Positions 1 through 9,853 of a stretch of DNA of 37,748 nucleotides are shown one piece after another. Position numbers and translations under genes: made by a program. The notes below the pieces were generated by a model, which was not told the DNA's origin, did not search any database, and was given only the letters and a program-made list of their open reading frames with translations. Position 1 is the first letter of the stretch, and each line of letters starts with the position of its first letter. The stretch is taken from NCBI GenBank assembly GCA_032718475.1, contig JAUCBJ010006947.1, forward strand, positions 1-37,748. Reading direction: 5' to 3'. This DNA is from Nemertoderma westbladi. Its lineage: Eukaryota; Xenacoelomorpha; Nemertodermatida; Nemertodermatidae.

Positions 1-336
1 AGGGTTGCAGTATTAATGGTAAGGAAGTTGTGGTTATAGAGAAGGCTGATGGTTTGGGAAACCACAACCATGTAGCAGACTACGGTGCGAGGTCATATCA
101 TCTTATCGAGGCAGCTGGAAAGGATTCCGACTCCACGACCATACACGCCCATCATATCGAGGTTGAACATGCATCTCATAAATTCGACGGGGATTACCGA
201 TGTGTTGACCGCTTGGCTGGAGATGTATTCCCCTTTCGCGTTTCTGTTATACCCAATTTGGTGAAGCAGTCAGACCCGATTGTATTCGCCCGTAAACCTG
301 ACAACCGCTACAACACTGACTCCTTGCACAGAAGAG
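1..336 (+). CDS. BSG: Basigin/neuroplastin-family protein, upstream Ig-domain exon (partial)
   Basis: An open frame (first full codon at 3) runs from the left edge and encodes one immunoglobulin-like domain. The first Ig cysteine is at 6-8. The second is at 201-203, inside the classic motif D-G-D-Y-R-C about 65 residues later. The usual Trp after the first Cys is not evident. The frame stays open to a TAA at 354-356, but a good splice donor (GAAGAG|GTATTA) lies at 336/337 and leaves one base of a codon, the phase-1 boundary typical of Ig exons. The next exon at 8942 begins in the matching phase. I infer that this is the membrane-distal Ig domain of the receptor whose membrane end is encoded at 8942-9774. 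The true 5' end of the exon, the signal peptide and the promoter lie outside the window. The family link rests on the downstream exon, since this domain alone is only a generic Ig fold. Confidence 0.6.
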
Positions 337-777
337 GTATTATCTACTTTAATTAACATATCATTTACCTTATTTGTCTTAATAATTATTCATTGGACTT
401 ACTTGACGCAGCACATTATATTACTTATCTGGTGTTAACGGAGACGTGTTACGTATGTAACTGGCGCACAGTGAAAATAAAATTAATTTCCTTTACAGCA
501 CTAATGGAAAAGGGCGGGTTGCTGTGGTGATGTTCTCTAACCAAAACAATAAACGAAAGTTTATCTCACTTGCGGTCAATTTGCGCTGCTATCCGGGGAC
601 TTTTCACAAATATGTATGAATTAATCTCCCTAAACTAAACTCCCCAGAGGAAACTCAGTACTCATTTAGCTGCCACTTAAGGATGCAAGGCAGATATGTG
701 CCCTGGCTAGCCATTTAGCTACCACGGTGGAACCTTTATTAAATATATCAATGAATGATAGGCCTAAATGGGAAGTT

Positions 778-3554
778 ATTAGTTCTCAGTTACGAGAGCT
801 ACAGCTCATGGATTCCTTAGTTCTCAGTTACGAGAGCTACAGCTCATGGATTCCTTAGTTCTCAGTTACGAGAGCTACAGCTGATGGATTCCTTAGTTCT
901 CAGTTACGAGAGCTACAGCTCATGGATTCCTTAGTTCTCAGTTACGAGAGCTACAGCTCATGGATTCCTTAGTTCTCAGTTACGAGAGCTACAGCTCATG
1001 GATTCCTTGGTTATCAGTTACAAGAGCTACAGCTCATGGATTCCTTGGTTCTCAGTTACGAGAACTACAGCTCATGGATTCCTTGGTTCTCAGTTACGAG
1101 AGCTACAGCTCATGGATTCCTTAGTTCTCAGTTACGAGAGCTACAGCTCATGGATTCCTTAGTTCTCAGTTACGAGAGCTACAGCTCATGGATTCCTTAG
1201 TTCTCAGTTACGAGAGCTACAGCTGATGGATTCCTTAGTTCTCAGTTACGAGAGCTACAGCTCATGGATTCCTTGGTTCTCAGTTACGAGAGCTACAGCT
1301 CATGGATTCCTTAGTTCTCAGTTACGAGAGCTACAGCTCATGGATTCCTTAGTTCTCAGTTACGAGAGCTACAGCTCATGGATTCCTTGGTTATCAGTTA
1401 CAAGAGCTACAGCTCATGGATTCCTTGGTTCTCAGTTACGAGAACTACAGCTCATGGATTCCTTGGTTCTCAGTTACGAGAGCTACAGCTCATGGATTCC
1501 TTAGTTCTCAGTTACGAGAGCTACAGCTCATGGATTCCTTAGTTCTCAGTTACGAGAGCTACAGCTCATGGATTCCTTAGTTCTCAGTTACGAGAGCTAC
1601 AGCTGATGGATTCCTTAGTTCTCAGTTACGAGAGCTACAGCTCATGGATTCCTTAGTTCTCAGTTACGAGAGCTACAGCTCATGGATTCCTTAGTTCTCA
1701 GTTACGAGAGCTACAGCTCATGGATTCCTTAGTTCTCAGTTACGAGAGCTACAGCTCATGGATTCCTTAGTTCTCAGTTACGAGAGCTACAGCTCATGGA
1801 TTCCTTAGTTCTCAGTTACGAGAACTACAGCTCATGGATTCCTTGGTTCTCAGTTACGAGAGCTACAGCTCATGGATTCCTTAGTTCTCAGTTACGAGAG
1901 CTACAGCTCATGGATTCCTTAGTTCTCAGTTACGAGAGCTACAGCTCATGGATTCCTTAGTTCTCAGTTACGAGAGCTACAGCTCATGGATTCCGTAGTT
2001 CTCAGTTACGAGAGCTACAGCTGATGGATTCCTTAGTTCTCAGTTACGAGAGCTACAGCTCATGGATTCCTTAGTTCTCAGTTACGAGAGCTACAGCTGA
2101 TGGATTCCTTAGTTCTCAGTTACGAGAGCTACAGCTGATTGATTCCTTAGTTCTCAGTTACGAGAGCTACAGCTCATGGATTCCTTAGTTCTCAGTTACG
2201 AGAGCTACAGCTGATGGATTCCTTAGTTCTCAGTTACGAGAGCTACAGCTGATGGATTCCTTAGTTCTCAGTTACGAGAGCTACAGCTGATGGATTCCTT
2301 AGTTCTCAGTTACGAGAGCTACAGCTGATGGATTCCTTAGTTCTCAGTTACGAGAGCTACAGCTCATGGATTCCTTAGTTCTCAGTTACGAGAGCTACAG
2401 CTCATGGATTCCTTAGTTCTCAGTTACGAGAGCTACAGCTGATGGATTCCTTAGTTCTCAGTTACGAGAGCTACAGCTCATGGATTCCTTAGTTCTCAGT
2501 TACGAGAGCTACAGCTCATGGATTCCTTAGTTCTCAGTTACGAGAGCTACAGCTCATGGATTCCTTAGTTCTCAGTTACGAGAGCTACAGCTGATGGATT
2601 CCTTAGTTCTCAGTTACGAGAACTACAGCTCATGGATTCCTTAGTTCTCAGTTACGAGAGCTACAGCTGATGGATTCCTTGGTTCTCAGTTACGAGAGCT
2701 ACAGCTCATGGATTCCTTAGTTCTCAGTTACGAGAGCTACAGCTCATGGATTCCTTAGTTCTCTGTTACGAGAGCTACAGCTCATGGATTCCTTAGTTCT
2801 CAGTTACGAGAGCTACAGCTGATGGATTCCTTAGTTCTCAGTTACGAGAGCTACAGCTCATGGATTCCTTGGTTCTCAGTTACGAGAGCTACAGCTCATG
2901 GATTCCTTAGTTCTCAGTTACGAGAGCTACAGCTCATGGATTCCTTAGTTCTCAGTTACGAGAGCTACAGCTCATGGATTCCTTAGTTCTCAGTTACGAG
3001 AGCTACAGCTGATGGATTCCTTAGTTCTCAGTTACGAGAGCTACAGCTCATGGATTCCTTAGTTCTCAGTTACGAGAGCTACAGCTCATGGATTCCTTGG
3101 TTCTCAGTTACGAGAGCTACAGCTCATGGATTCCTTAGTTCTCAGTTACGAGAGCTACAGCTCATGGATTCCTTAGTTCTCAGTTACGAGAGCTACAGCT
3201 CATGGATTCCTTAGTTCTCAGTTACGAGAGCTACAGCTGATGGATTCCTTAGTTCTCAGTTACGAGAGCTACAGCTCATGGATTCCTTAGTTCTCAGTTA
3301 CGAGAGCTACAGCTCATGGATTCCTTAGTTCTCAGTTACGAGAGCTACAGCTCATGGATTCCTTAGTTCTCAGTTACGAGAGCTACAGCTCATGGATTCC
3401 TTAGTTCTCAGTTACGAGAGCTACAGCTCATGGATTCCTTAGTTCTCAGTTACGAGAGCTACAGCTCATGGATTCCTTAGTTCTCAGTTACGAGAGCTAC
3501 AGCTCATGGATTCCTTAGTTCTCAGTTACGAGAGCTACAGCTCATGGATTCCTT
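778..3554 (+). repeat. 38-bp minisatellite, about 73 copies
   Basis: Tandem units of 38 bp: TTCTCAGTTACG begins at 783 and recurs at 821, and so on. Each unit carries GAGCT-AC-AGCTC, a perfect 5-bp inverted repeat around two bases. Common variants are CAGCTCATGG versus CAGCTGATGG (the latter makes a CAGCTG E-box/PvuII-type palindrome) and CCTTAG versus CCTTGG. A rare TTATCAG/ACAAG variant occurs at 1011 and again at 1391, exactly ten units apart, so blocks of about 380 bp have been duplicated. The array ends at CTTTGCACAC near 3554. It lies in the intron, and the short open frames in it are by-products. Confidence 0.97.
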
Positions 3555-3595
3555 TGCACACACTTTGCACTTTGCAAAAGCTGTGCCCAACAAAA
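3555..3595 (+). mobile_element. Short SINE 3'-tail remnant
   Basis: The stretch around 3572-3594 reads TTTGCAAAAGCTGTGCCCAA followed by CAAAAT. It closely matches the 3' tail of the tRNA-derived SINE at 21222-21335 (minus-strand core TTTACAAATGCTGTGCCCAA). No tRNA-like head is visible here, because the adjoining sequence is the 38-bp array. It is probably a fragment of the same SINE family, with modest support from about 25 aligned bases. From here to 3798 the DNA is AT-rich with no other feature seen. Confidence 0.45.
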
Positions 3596-3798
3596 TATTA
3601 TAATAATATGAAACCACTCATTCACCCAAAACACCAATAATAAACTATAAAATGAATAATGGGAAACGTAATGAGGCAAAGGTAATAAATAAAACTGATT
3701 TGCTCTGCCCTATGTCAATGCAATGCGATGGTGACGTTGAGATTCCATCTATCTCTATACTGTAGACTATACAGTATCCAGTTGGCCTTTGTTTACGA

Positions 3799-4241
3799 GT
3801 TGCCGAAACGCATCTATCAGTTGCCGAAACGCATCTATCAGTTGCCGAAACCCATCTATCAGTTGCCGAAACGCATCTATCAGTTGCCGAAACGCATCTT
3901 GTTAACAGTTGCCGAAACGCATCTATCAGTTGCCGAAACGCATCTATCAGTTGCCGAAACGCATCTTGTTAACAGTTGCCGAAACGCATCTATCAGTTGC
4001 CGAAACGCATCTATCAGTTGCCGAAACGCATCTATCAGTTGCCGAAACGCATCTTGTTAACAGTTGCCGAAACGCATCTATCAGTTGCCGAAACGCATCT
4101 ATCAGTTGCCGAAATGAAACTACGAGTTGCCGAAATGCATCACTCAGTTGCCGAAACATAACCTTGTTACCATGTTGCCGGAACGTGACTATGAGTTGCC
4201 AAAACGCGTCTCTAACGCTACTATCAGTTGCCGAAACGCGA
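3799..4241 (+). repeat. 21-bp minisatellite with interspersed 25-bp units
   Basis: Units begin GTTGCCGAAACGCATC and end either CTATCA (21 bp) or TTGTTAACA (25 bp, containing the palindrome GTTAAC). The left part (3799-4110) is regular, with 25-bp units closing blocks of three to five 21-bp units. The right part (4110-4241) decays, with substitutions (GAAATGAAAC, GGAACGTGAC, CAAAACGCGT) and uneven spacing. Array edges are often the oldest part, so growth appears concentrated on the left. The open frames here have no coding character beyond the repeat. Confidence 0.95.
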
Positions 4242-4420
4242 CAACACCATTAGTTTGCTTAAGGTAGTGGCAAGCCGACTTAGGGCGTCACAATAGGCCG
4301 TTGTTTAAATTATCTTTTAATTGTCTTCCGGGGCTATAAAACTCCTGTTCCACCAACACCATTAGTTGGCACACTGGGAAGAGCTATTCAGCTGGCGGGA
4401 TAATACATTACAAAATAAAA

Positions 4421-7400
4421 GTAAGAAGTCCTAACAGTACAGTCTTACAGTAAGAAGTCCTAACAGTACAGTCCTTACAGTAAGAAGTCCTAGCAGTACA
4501 GTCCTTACAGTAAGAAGTCCTAACGGTACAGTCCTTACAGTAAGAAGTCCTAACGGTACAGTCCTTACAGTAAGAAGTCCTAACGGTACAGTCCTTACAG
4601 TAAGAAGTCCTAACAGTACAGTCCTTACAGTAAGAAGTCCTAACAGTACAGTCCTTACAGTAAGAAGTCCTAACAGTACAGTCCTTACAGTAAGAAGTCC
4701 TAACGGTACAGTCCTTACAGTAAGAAGTCCTAACGGTACAGTCCTTACAGTAAGAAGTCCTAACAGTACAGTCCTTACAGTAAGAAGTCCTAACAGTACA
4801 GTCCTTACAGTAAGAAGTCCTAACAGTACAGTCCTTACAGTAAGAAGTCCTAACGGTACAGTCCTTACAGTAAGAAGTCCTAACGGTACAGTCCTTACAC
4901 TAAGAAGTCCTAACAGTACAGTCCTTACAGTAAGAAGTCCTAACAGTACAGTCCTTACAGTAAGAAGTCCTAACAGTACAGTCCTTACAGTAAGAAGTCC
5001 TAACGGTACAGTCCTTACAGTAAGAAGTCCTAACGGTACAGTCCTTACAGTAAGAAGTCCTAACAGTACAGTCCTTACAGTAAGAAGTCCTAACAGTACA
5101 ATCCTTACAGTAAGAAGTCCTAACAGTACAGTCCTTACAGTAAGAAGTCCTAACGGTACAGTCCTTACAGTAAGAAGTCCTAACAGTACAGTCCTTACAG
5201 TAAGAAGTCCTAACAGTACAGTCCTTACAGTAAGAAGTCCTAACAGTACAGTCCTTACAGTAAGAAGTCCTAACAGTACAGTCCTTACAGTAAGAAGTCC
5301 TAACAGTACAGTCCTTACAGTAAGAAGTCCTAACAGTACAGTCCTTACAGTAAGAAGTCCTAACAGTACAGTCCTTACAGTAAGAAGTCCTAACAGTACA
5401 GTCCTTACAGTAAGAAGTCCTAACAGTACAGTCCTTACAGTAAGAAGTCCTAACAGTACAGTCCTTACAGTAAGAAGTCCTAACAGTACAGTCCTTACAG
5501 TAAGAAGTCCTAACAGTACAGTCCTTACAGTAAGAAGTCCTAACAGTACAGTCCTTACAGTAAGAAGTCCTAACAGTACAGTCCTTACAGTAAGAAGTCC
5601 TAACGGTACAGTCCTTACAGTAAGAAGTCCTAACAGTACAGTCCTTACAGTAAGAAGTCCTAACAGTACAGTCCTTACAGTAAGAAGTCCTAACAGTACA
5701 GTCCTTACAGTAAGAAGTCCTAACGGTACACTCCTTACAGTAAGAAGTCCTAACAGTACAGTCCTTACAGTAAGAAGTCCTAACAGTACAGTCCTTACAG
5801 TAAGAAGTCCTAACAGTACAGTCCTTACAGTAAGAAGTCCTAACAGTACAGTCCTTACAGTAAGAAGTCCTAACAGTACACTCCTTACAGTAAGAAGTCC
5901 TAACAGTACAGTCCTTACAGTAAGAAGTCCTAACAGTACAGTCCTTACAGTAAGAAGTCCTAACAGTACAGTCCTTACAGTAAGAAGTCCTAACAGTACA
6001 GTCCTTACAGTAAGAAGTCCTAGCAGTACAGTCCTTACAGTAAGAAGTCCTAACAGTACAGTCCTTACAGTAAGAAGTCCTAACAGTACAGTCCTTACAG
6101 TAAGAAGTCCTAACGGTACAGTCCTTACAGTAAGAAGTCCTAACAGTACAGTCCTTACAGTAAGAAGTCCTAACAGTACAGTCCTTACAGTAAGAAGTCC
6201 TAACAGTACAGTCCTTACAGTAAGAAGTCCTAACGGTACAGTCCTTACAGTAAGAAGTCCTAACAGTACAGTCCTTACAGTAAGAAGTCCTAACGGTACA
6301 GTCCTTACAGTAAGAAGTCCTAACAGTACAGTCCTTACAGTAAGAAGTCCTAACGGTACAGTCCTTACAGTAAGAAGTCCTAACAGTACAGTCCTTACAG
6401 TAAGAAGTCCTAACGGTACAGTCCTTACAGTAAGAAGTCCTAACAGTACAGTCCTTACAGTAAGAAGTCCTAACAGTACAGTCCTTACAGTAAGAAGTCC
6501 TAACGGTACAGTCCTTACAGTAAGAAGTCCTAGCGGTACAGTCCTTACAGTAAGAAGTCCTAACGGTACAGTCCTTACAGTAAGAAGTCCTAACAGTACA
6601 GTCCTTACAGTAAGAAGTCCTAACAGTACAGTCCTTACAGTAAGAAGTCCTAACGGTACAGTCCTTACAGTAAGAAGTCCTAACAGTACAGTCCTTACAG
6701 TAAGAAGTCCTAACGGTACAGTCCTTACAGTAAGAAGTCCTAACAGTACAGTCCTTACAGTAAGAAGTCCTAACAGTACAGTCCTTACAGTAAGAAGTCC
6801 TAACAGTACAGTCCTTACAGTAAGAAGTCCTAACAGTACAGTCCTTACAGTAAGAAGTCCAACAGTACAGTCCTTACAGTAAGAAGTCCTAACGGTACAG
6901 TCCTTACAGTAAGAAGTCCTAACAGTACAGTCCTTACAGTAAGAAGTCCTAACAGTACAGTCCTTACAGTAAGAAGTCCTAACGGTACAGTCCTTACAGT
7001 AAGAAGTCCTAACAGTACAGTCCTTACAGTAAGAAGTCCTAACAGTACAGTCCTTACAGTAAGAAGTCCTAACAGTACAGTCCTTACAGTAAGAAGTCCT
7101 AACAGTACAGTCCTTACAGTAAGAAGTCCTAACAGTACAGTCCTTACAGTAAGAAGTCCTAACAGTACAGTCCTTACAGTAAGAAGTCCTAACAGTACAG
7201 TCCTTACAGTAAGAAGTCCTAACAGTACAGTCCTTACAGTAAGAAGTCCTAACAGTACAGTCCTTACAGTAAGAAGTCCTAACAGTACAGTCCTTACAGT
7301 AAGAAGTCCTAACAGTACAGTCCTTACAGTAAGAAGTCCTAACAGTACAGTCCTTACAGTAAGAAGTCCTAACAGTACAGTCCTTACAGTAAGAAGTCCT

Positions 7401-8411
7401 AACAGTACAGTCCTTACAGTAAGAAGTCCTAACGGTACAGTCCTTACAGTAAGAAGTCCTAACAGTACAGTCCTTACAGTAAGAAGTCCTAACAGTACAG
7501 TCCTTACAGTAAGAAGTCCTAACAGTACAGTCCTTACAGTAAGAAGTCCTAACAGTACAGTCCTTACAGTAAGAAGTCCTAACAGTACAGTCCTTACAGT
7601 AAGAAGTCCTAGCAGTACAGTCCTTACAGTAAGAAGTCCTTACAGTAAGAAGTCCTAACAGTACAGTCCTTACAGTAAGAAGTCCTAACAGTACAGTCCT
7701 TACAGTAAGAAGTCCTAACGGTACAGTCCTTACAGTAAGAAGTCCTAACAGTACAGTCCTTACAGTAAGAAGTCCTAACATTACAGTCCTTATAGTAAGA
7801 AGTCCTAACAGTACAGTCCTTACAGTAAGAAGTCCTAACGGTACAGTCCTTACAGTAAGAAGTCCTAACGGTACAGTCCTTACAGTAAGAAGTCCTAACA
7901 GTACAGTCCTTACAGTAAGAAGTCCTAACAGTACAGTCCTTACAGTAAGAAGTCCTAACGGTACAGTCCTTACAGTAAGAAGTCCTAACAGTACAGTCCT
8001 TACAGTAAGAAGTCCTAACGGTACAGTCCTTACAGTAAGAAGTCCTAACAGTACAGTCCTTACAGTAAGAAGTCCTAACGGTACAGTCCTTACAGTAAGA
8101 AGTCCTAACAGTACAGTCCTTACAGTAAGAAGTCCTAACGGTACAGTCCTTACAGTAAGAAGTCCTAACAGTACAGTCCTTACAGTAAGAGGTCCTAACA
8201 GTACAGTCCTCACAGTAAGAAGTCCTAACGGTACAGTCCTTACAGTAAGAAGTCCTAACAGTACAGTCCTTACAGTAAGAAGTCCTAACGGTACAGTCCT
8301 TACAGTAAGAAGTCCTAACGGTACAGTCCTTACAGTAAGAAGTCCTAACGGTACAGTCCTTACAGTAAGAAGTCCTAACAGTACAGTCCTTACAGTAAGA
8401 AGTCCTAACGG
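4421..8411 (+). repeat. 30-bp minisatellite, about 133 copies, with higher-order structure
   Basis: The 30-bp unit combines GTAAGAAGTCCTAAC, a variable A or G, and GTACAGTCCTTACA. CTTAC-A-GTAAG is an 11-bp inverted repeat across each unit boundary. The A/G position shows higher-order patterns: a five-unit A-A-A-G-G cycle at about 4591-5160, then long A runs, then strict A/G alternation (a 60-bp super-unit) near 6241-6420 and 7981-8160. Length is well kept, with a one-base loss at about 6860 and a partial unit at about 7635. Because 30 is divisible by 3 and one minus-strand frame has no stop, a frame of 1260 codons appears. It switches register exactly at those two indels and is not a gene. 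Confidence 0.97.
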
Positions 8412-8941
8412 CCTTCTAATATTATAATAAACTTACTGAAAGGTCAATAATTATATGTCGCCTTCAGTTCATTAATTCTTAAAGAACTTAATAAAGGTTT
8501 ATGTGATATTCATTATTGATGTATATACATTATTTTGAGTTTAACTTGAACGAAGCGGTGGACAGTTGAACAGTCGTCTGAAGCTAGAGAGCTTCTTTCG
8601 CGATGCGCAAGCACCGCCAACTAGTTTTATATTTGTAAATATTTTAAACATTTTTTACCATATAATTAAATATAACTATGCCAGATTGCCCCGCCTGGGG
8701 GCGTATGTTTTAAAATTGTTCTCAGTCCATCATACCAACATTAAGCATTAGGCCTTCCTCGTCCTAGGTGCGTGGCCGTAGACTCCATCACACAACAGTA
8801 ACAGAAGTCATATATATTATATGGAATCATACAACCTTATCACTACGGCTACTGCATAGCTATTGATTGTGCTGTTTTGAAGGCTGTCGTGAGGCATGGA
8901 TGAATAAGTTATTGGCTAACTATATTATTTTTTTGTTCTAG
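8412..8941 (+). other. Unique intronic DNA before the terminal basigin exon
   Basis: AT-rich intronic sequence with no gene. The final part supplies the polypyrimidine tract and the acceptor AG at 8940-8941 for the exon that follows. A small frame at 8566-8751 starts at a TTG and has no recognisable features, so I do not call it. Confidence 0.6.
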
Positions 8942-9774
8942 ACCTCGGTGGTGCTGAACAGGTTGGTAATGAAGGTAACACTACTTTCACACTGGATACT
9001 AAACACGGACCGATGCACTTGGAGTGTCCCTTGAAACAGGCATCCACCGAAGATCAAGTGACATGGATAACTCCCGATGGAGTGCAACTGCTCAGTACTA
9101 CAGTCTACCCTGAAGATCATCATTTCCGAACATCCCCGAATGGAACTTTAACGATTAACGAGCCTAAATTCTCCGATGTTGGAAAATACAAATGTGAGAT
9201 GGAGAGCGCGGATAACCAAGAAAGTGTGAAGGCGACGGTTACCGTAACAGCTGATGTTCAATTCGCGTTAACGAAAATGCATTTCTCATATCGGACAACG
9301 CCAGGCCAAGATGTTGAATTGTTCTGTGAGTACTTCGGATTCCCTTTGGGAGATCCCAAGTGGGACAAAAAAGAGGGCGACGTTTGGGTCGAGATCAGTC
9401 CCTCGTCTGCCGATAAAAAGATCGCAAAGGTTAAATATAATATATCGCCGGCCTCAAACCTCGCCAACATGAGTCTACTCATAAAAGACGTGGAGTACAA
9501 ACACAGGACCACCTACCGATGTCGTGCAGGGGGTCTTGGCTCCTCTTCATCCGATGATGATCCTAACTTTGAGATAGTTTTGAGGGTCTCGAGCTCAATG
9601 GCGCCGCTCTGGCCATTCCTAGGGATCGTAATTGAAGCCATTTTTCTTGCGGGAATTATTTTTTTCTATGAGCGTCGGAAGGCTAGACAAGACCCGCCTA
9701 AATGGCCTGTATCTTCCGAACCGCCAACGCCAGCTAAAACTAGCAACTCGAGACTGCGAGTGAGTTTAGATTAG
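8942..9774 (+). CDS. BSG: Basigin/neuroplastin-family protein, terminal exon: two Ig domains, TM helix and tail
   Basis: The exon opens after acceptor AG at 8941 and reads without a stop to TAG at 9772-9774. The first in-frame ATG, 9013, lies inside an Ig domain and is not the start. Counting from that Met, Ig domain A has C5, W18 and C61 (V-G-K-Y-K-C), and Ig domain B has C105, W117 and C170 (T-Y-R-C). N-glycosylation sequons occur at N43, N143 and N152, plus one upstream (NTT). Residues 199-219 form a membrane helix, L-W-P-F-L-G-I-V-I-E-A, with a buried Glu at 208, then Y-E-R-R-K. This helix with its Glu is the hallmark of basigin, neuroplastin and embigin, which chaperone monocarboxylate transporters to the plasma membrane. 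The tail is about 34 residues, rich in Pro and Ser. Two Ig domains, TM and tail share one exon, unlike vertebrate basigin genes. A donor-like GTGAGT at 9760 could swap the last residues. The family call is firm. Basigin versus neuroplastin is not resolved, so the symbol is a family label. Confidence 0.85.
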
Positions 9775-9785
9775 ATTAGATTAGA
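9766..9785 (+). repeat. (TTAGA)4 microsatellite over the basigin stop codon
   Basis: Four TTAGA pentamers overlap the last codons and the TAG stop at 9772-9774. Any pentamer gain or loss would keep a nearby TAG, so the protein end should be robust. Confidence 0.8.
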
Positions 9786-9853
9786 TTTTACAGGCGCACA
9801 TTCGGAGATTTTTTTAGATGCAGATTGTACACATAGTTTGTAGTTTTATAGTC
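9786..9853 (+). other. Probable start of the basigin-like 3' UTR
   Basis: Non-repetitive sequence between the stop codon and the 15-bp array. No AATAAA lies between the stop and the array. If no downstream intron is used, the 15-bp array would be transcribed within or just beyond the 3' UTR. Confidence 0.35.

Larger units (their letters stand above)
337..8941 (+). other. Phase-1 intron of the basigin-like gene, about 84% tandem repeat
   Basis: The donor GTATTA at 337 and the acceptor at 8941 (a T-rich tract 8921-8939 followed by CTAG) delimit about 8.6 kb. Three unrelated minisatellites at 778-3554, 3799-4241 and 4421-8411 fill most of it. The phases match: one leftover base upstream, two completing bases downstream. 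The spacers 337-777, 3555-3798, 4242-4420 and 8412-8941 are AT-rich and contain no gene that I can support. The pairing of exons is an inference from phase and domain logic, and no transcript evidence is available. Confidence 0.55.

Noticed and set aside
1226-1504. Short frame in the 38-bp array
   Set aside because: 38 is not a multiple of three, and the frame survives only where TAG is changed to TGG in some units.
778-3554. CRISPR-like array
   Set aside because: Units are contiguous with no unique spacers, and the context is animal nuclear DNA. The same applies to the other arrays.
3728-4253. Short frames in the 21/25-bp array
   Set aside because: The frames are made only of the repeat, and the 25-bp units shift the register.
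4431-8213. A 1260-codon open frame on the minus strand in the 30-bp array
   Set aside because: It consists only of the repeat, changes register at two indels without selection against them, and exists because the unit length is a multiple of three with no stop in that frame.
8566-8751. A 61-codon frame before the terminal basigin exon
   Set aside because: It starts at TTG in AT-rich intronic DNA, with no homology or splice support.
8938-9512. Minus-strand frames opposite the basigin exon
   Set aside because: They are shadows of the coding strand, which shows clear Ig and transmembrane signatures.
9766-9785. Telomere-like repeat
   Set aside because: The pentamer TTAGA occurs only four times and is not a known telomeric unit. 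It is a simple microsatellite.
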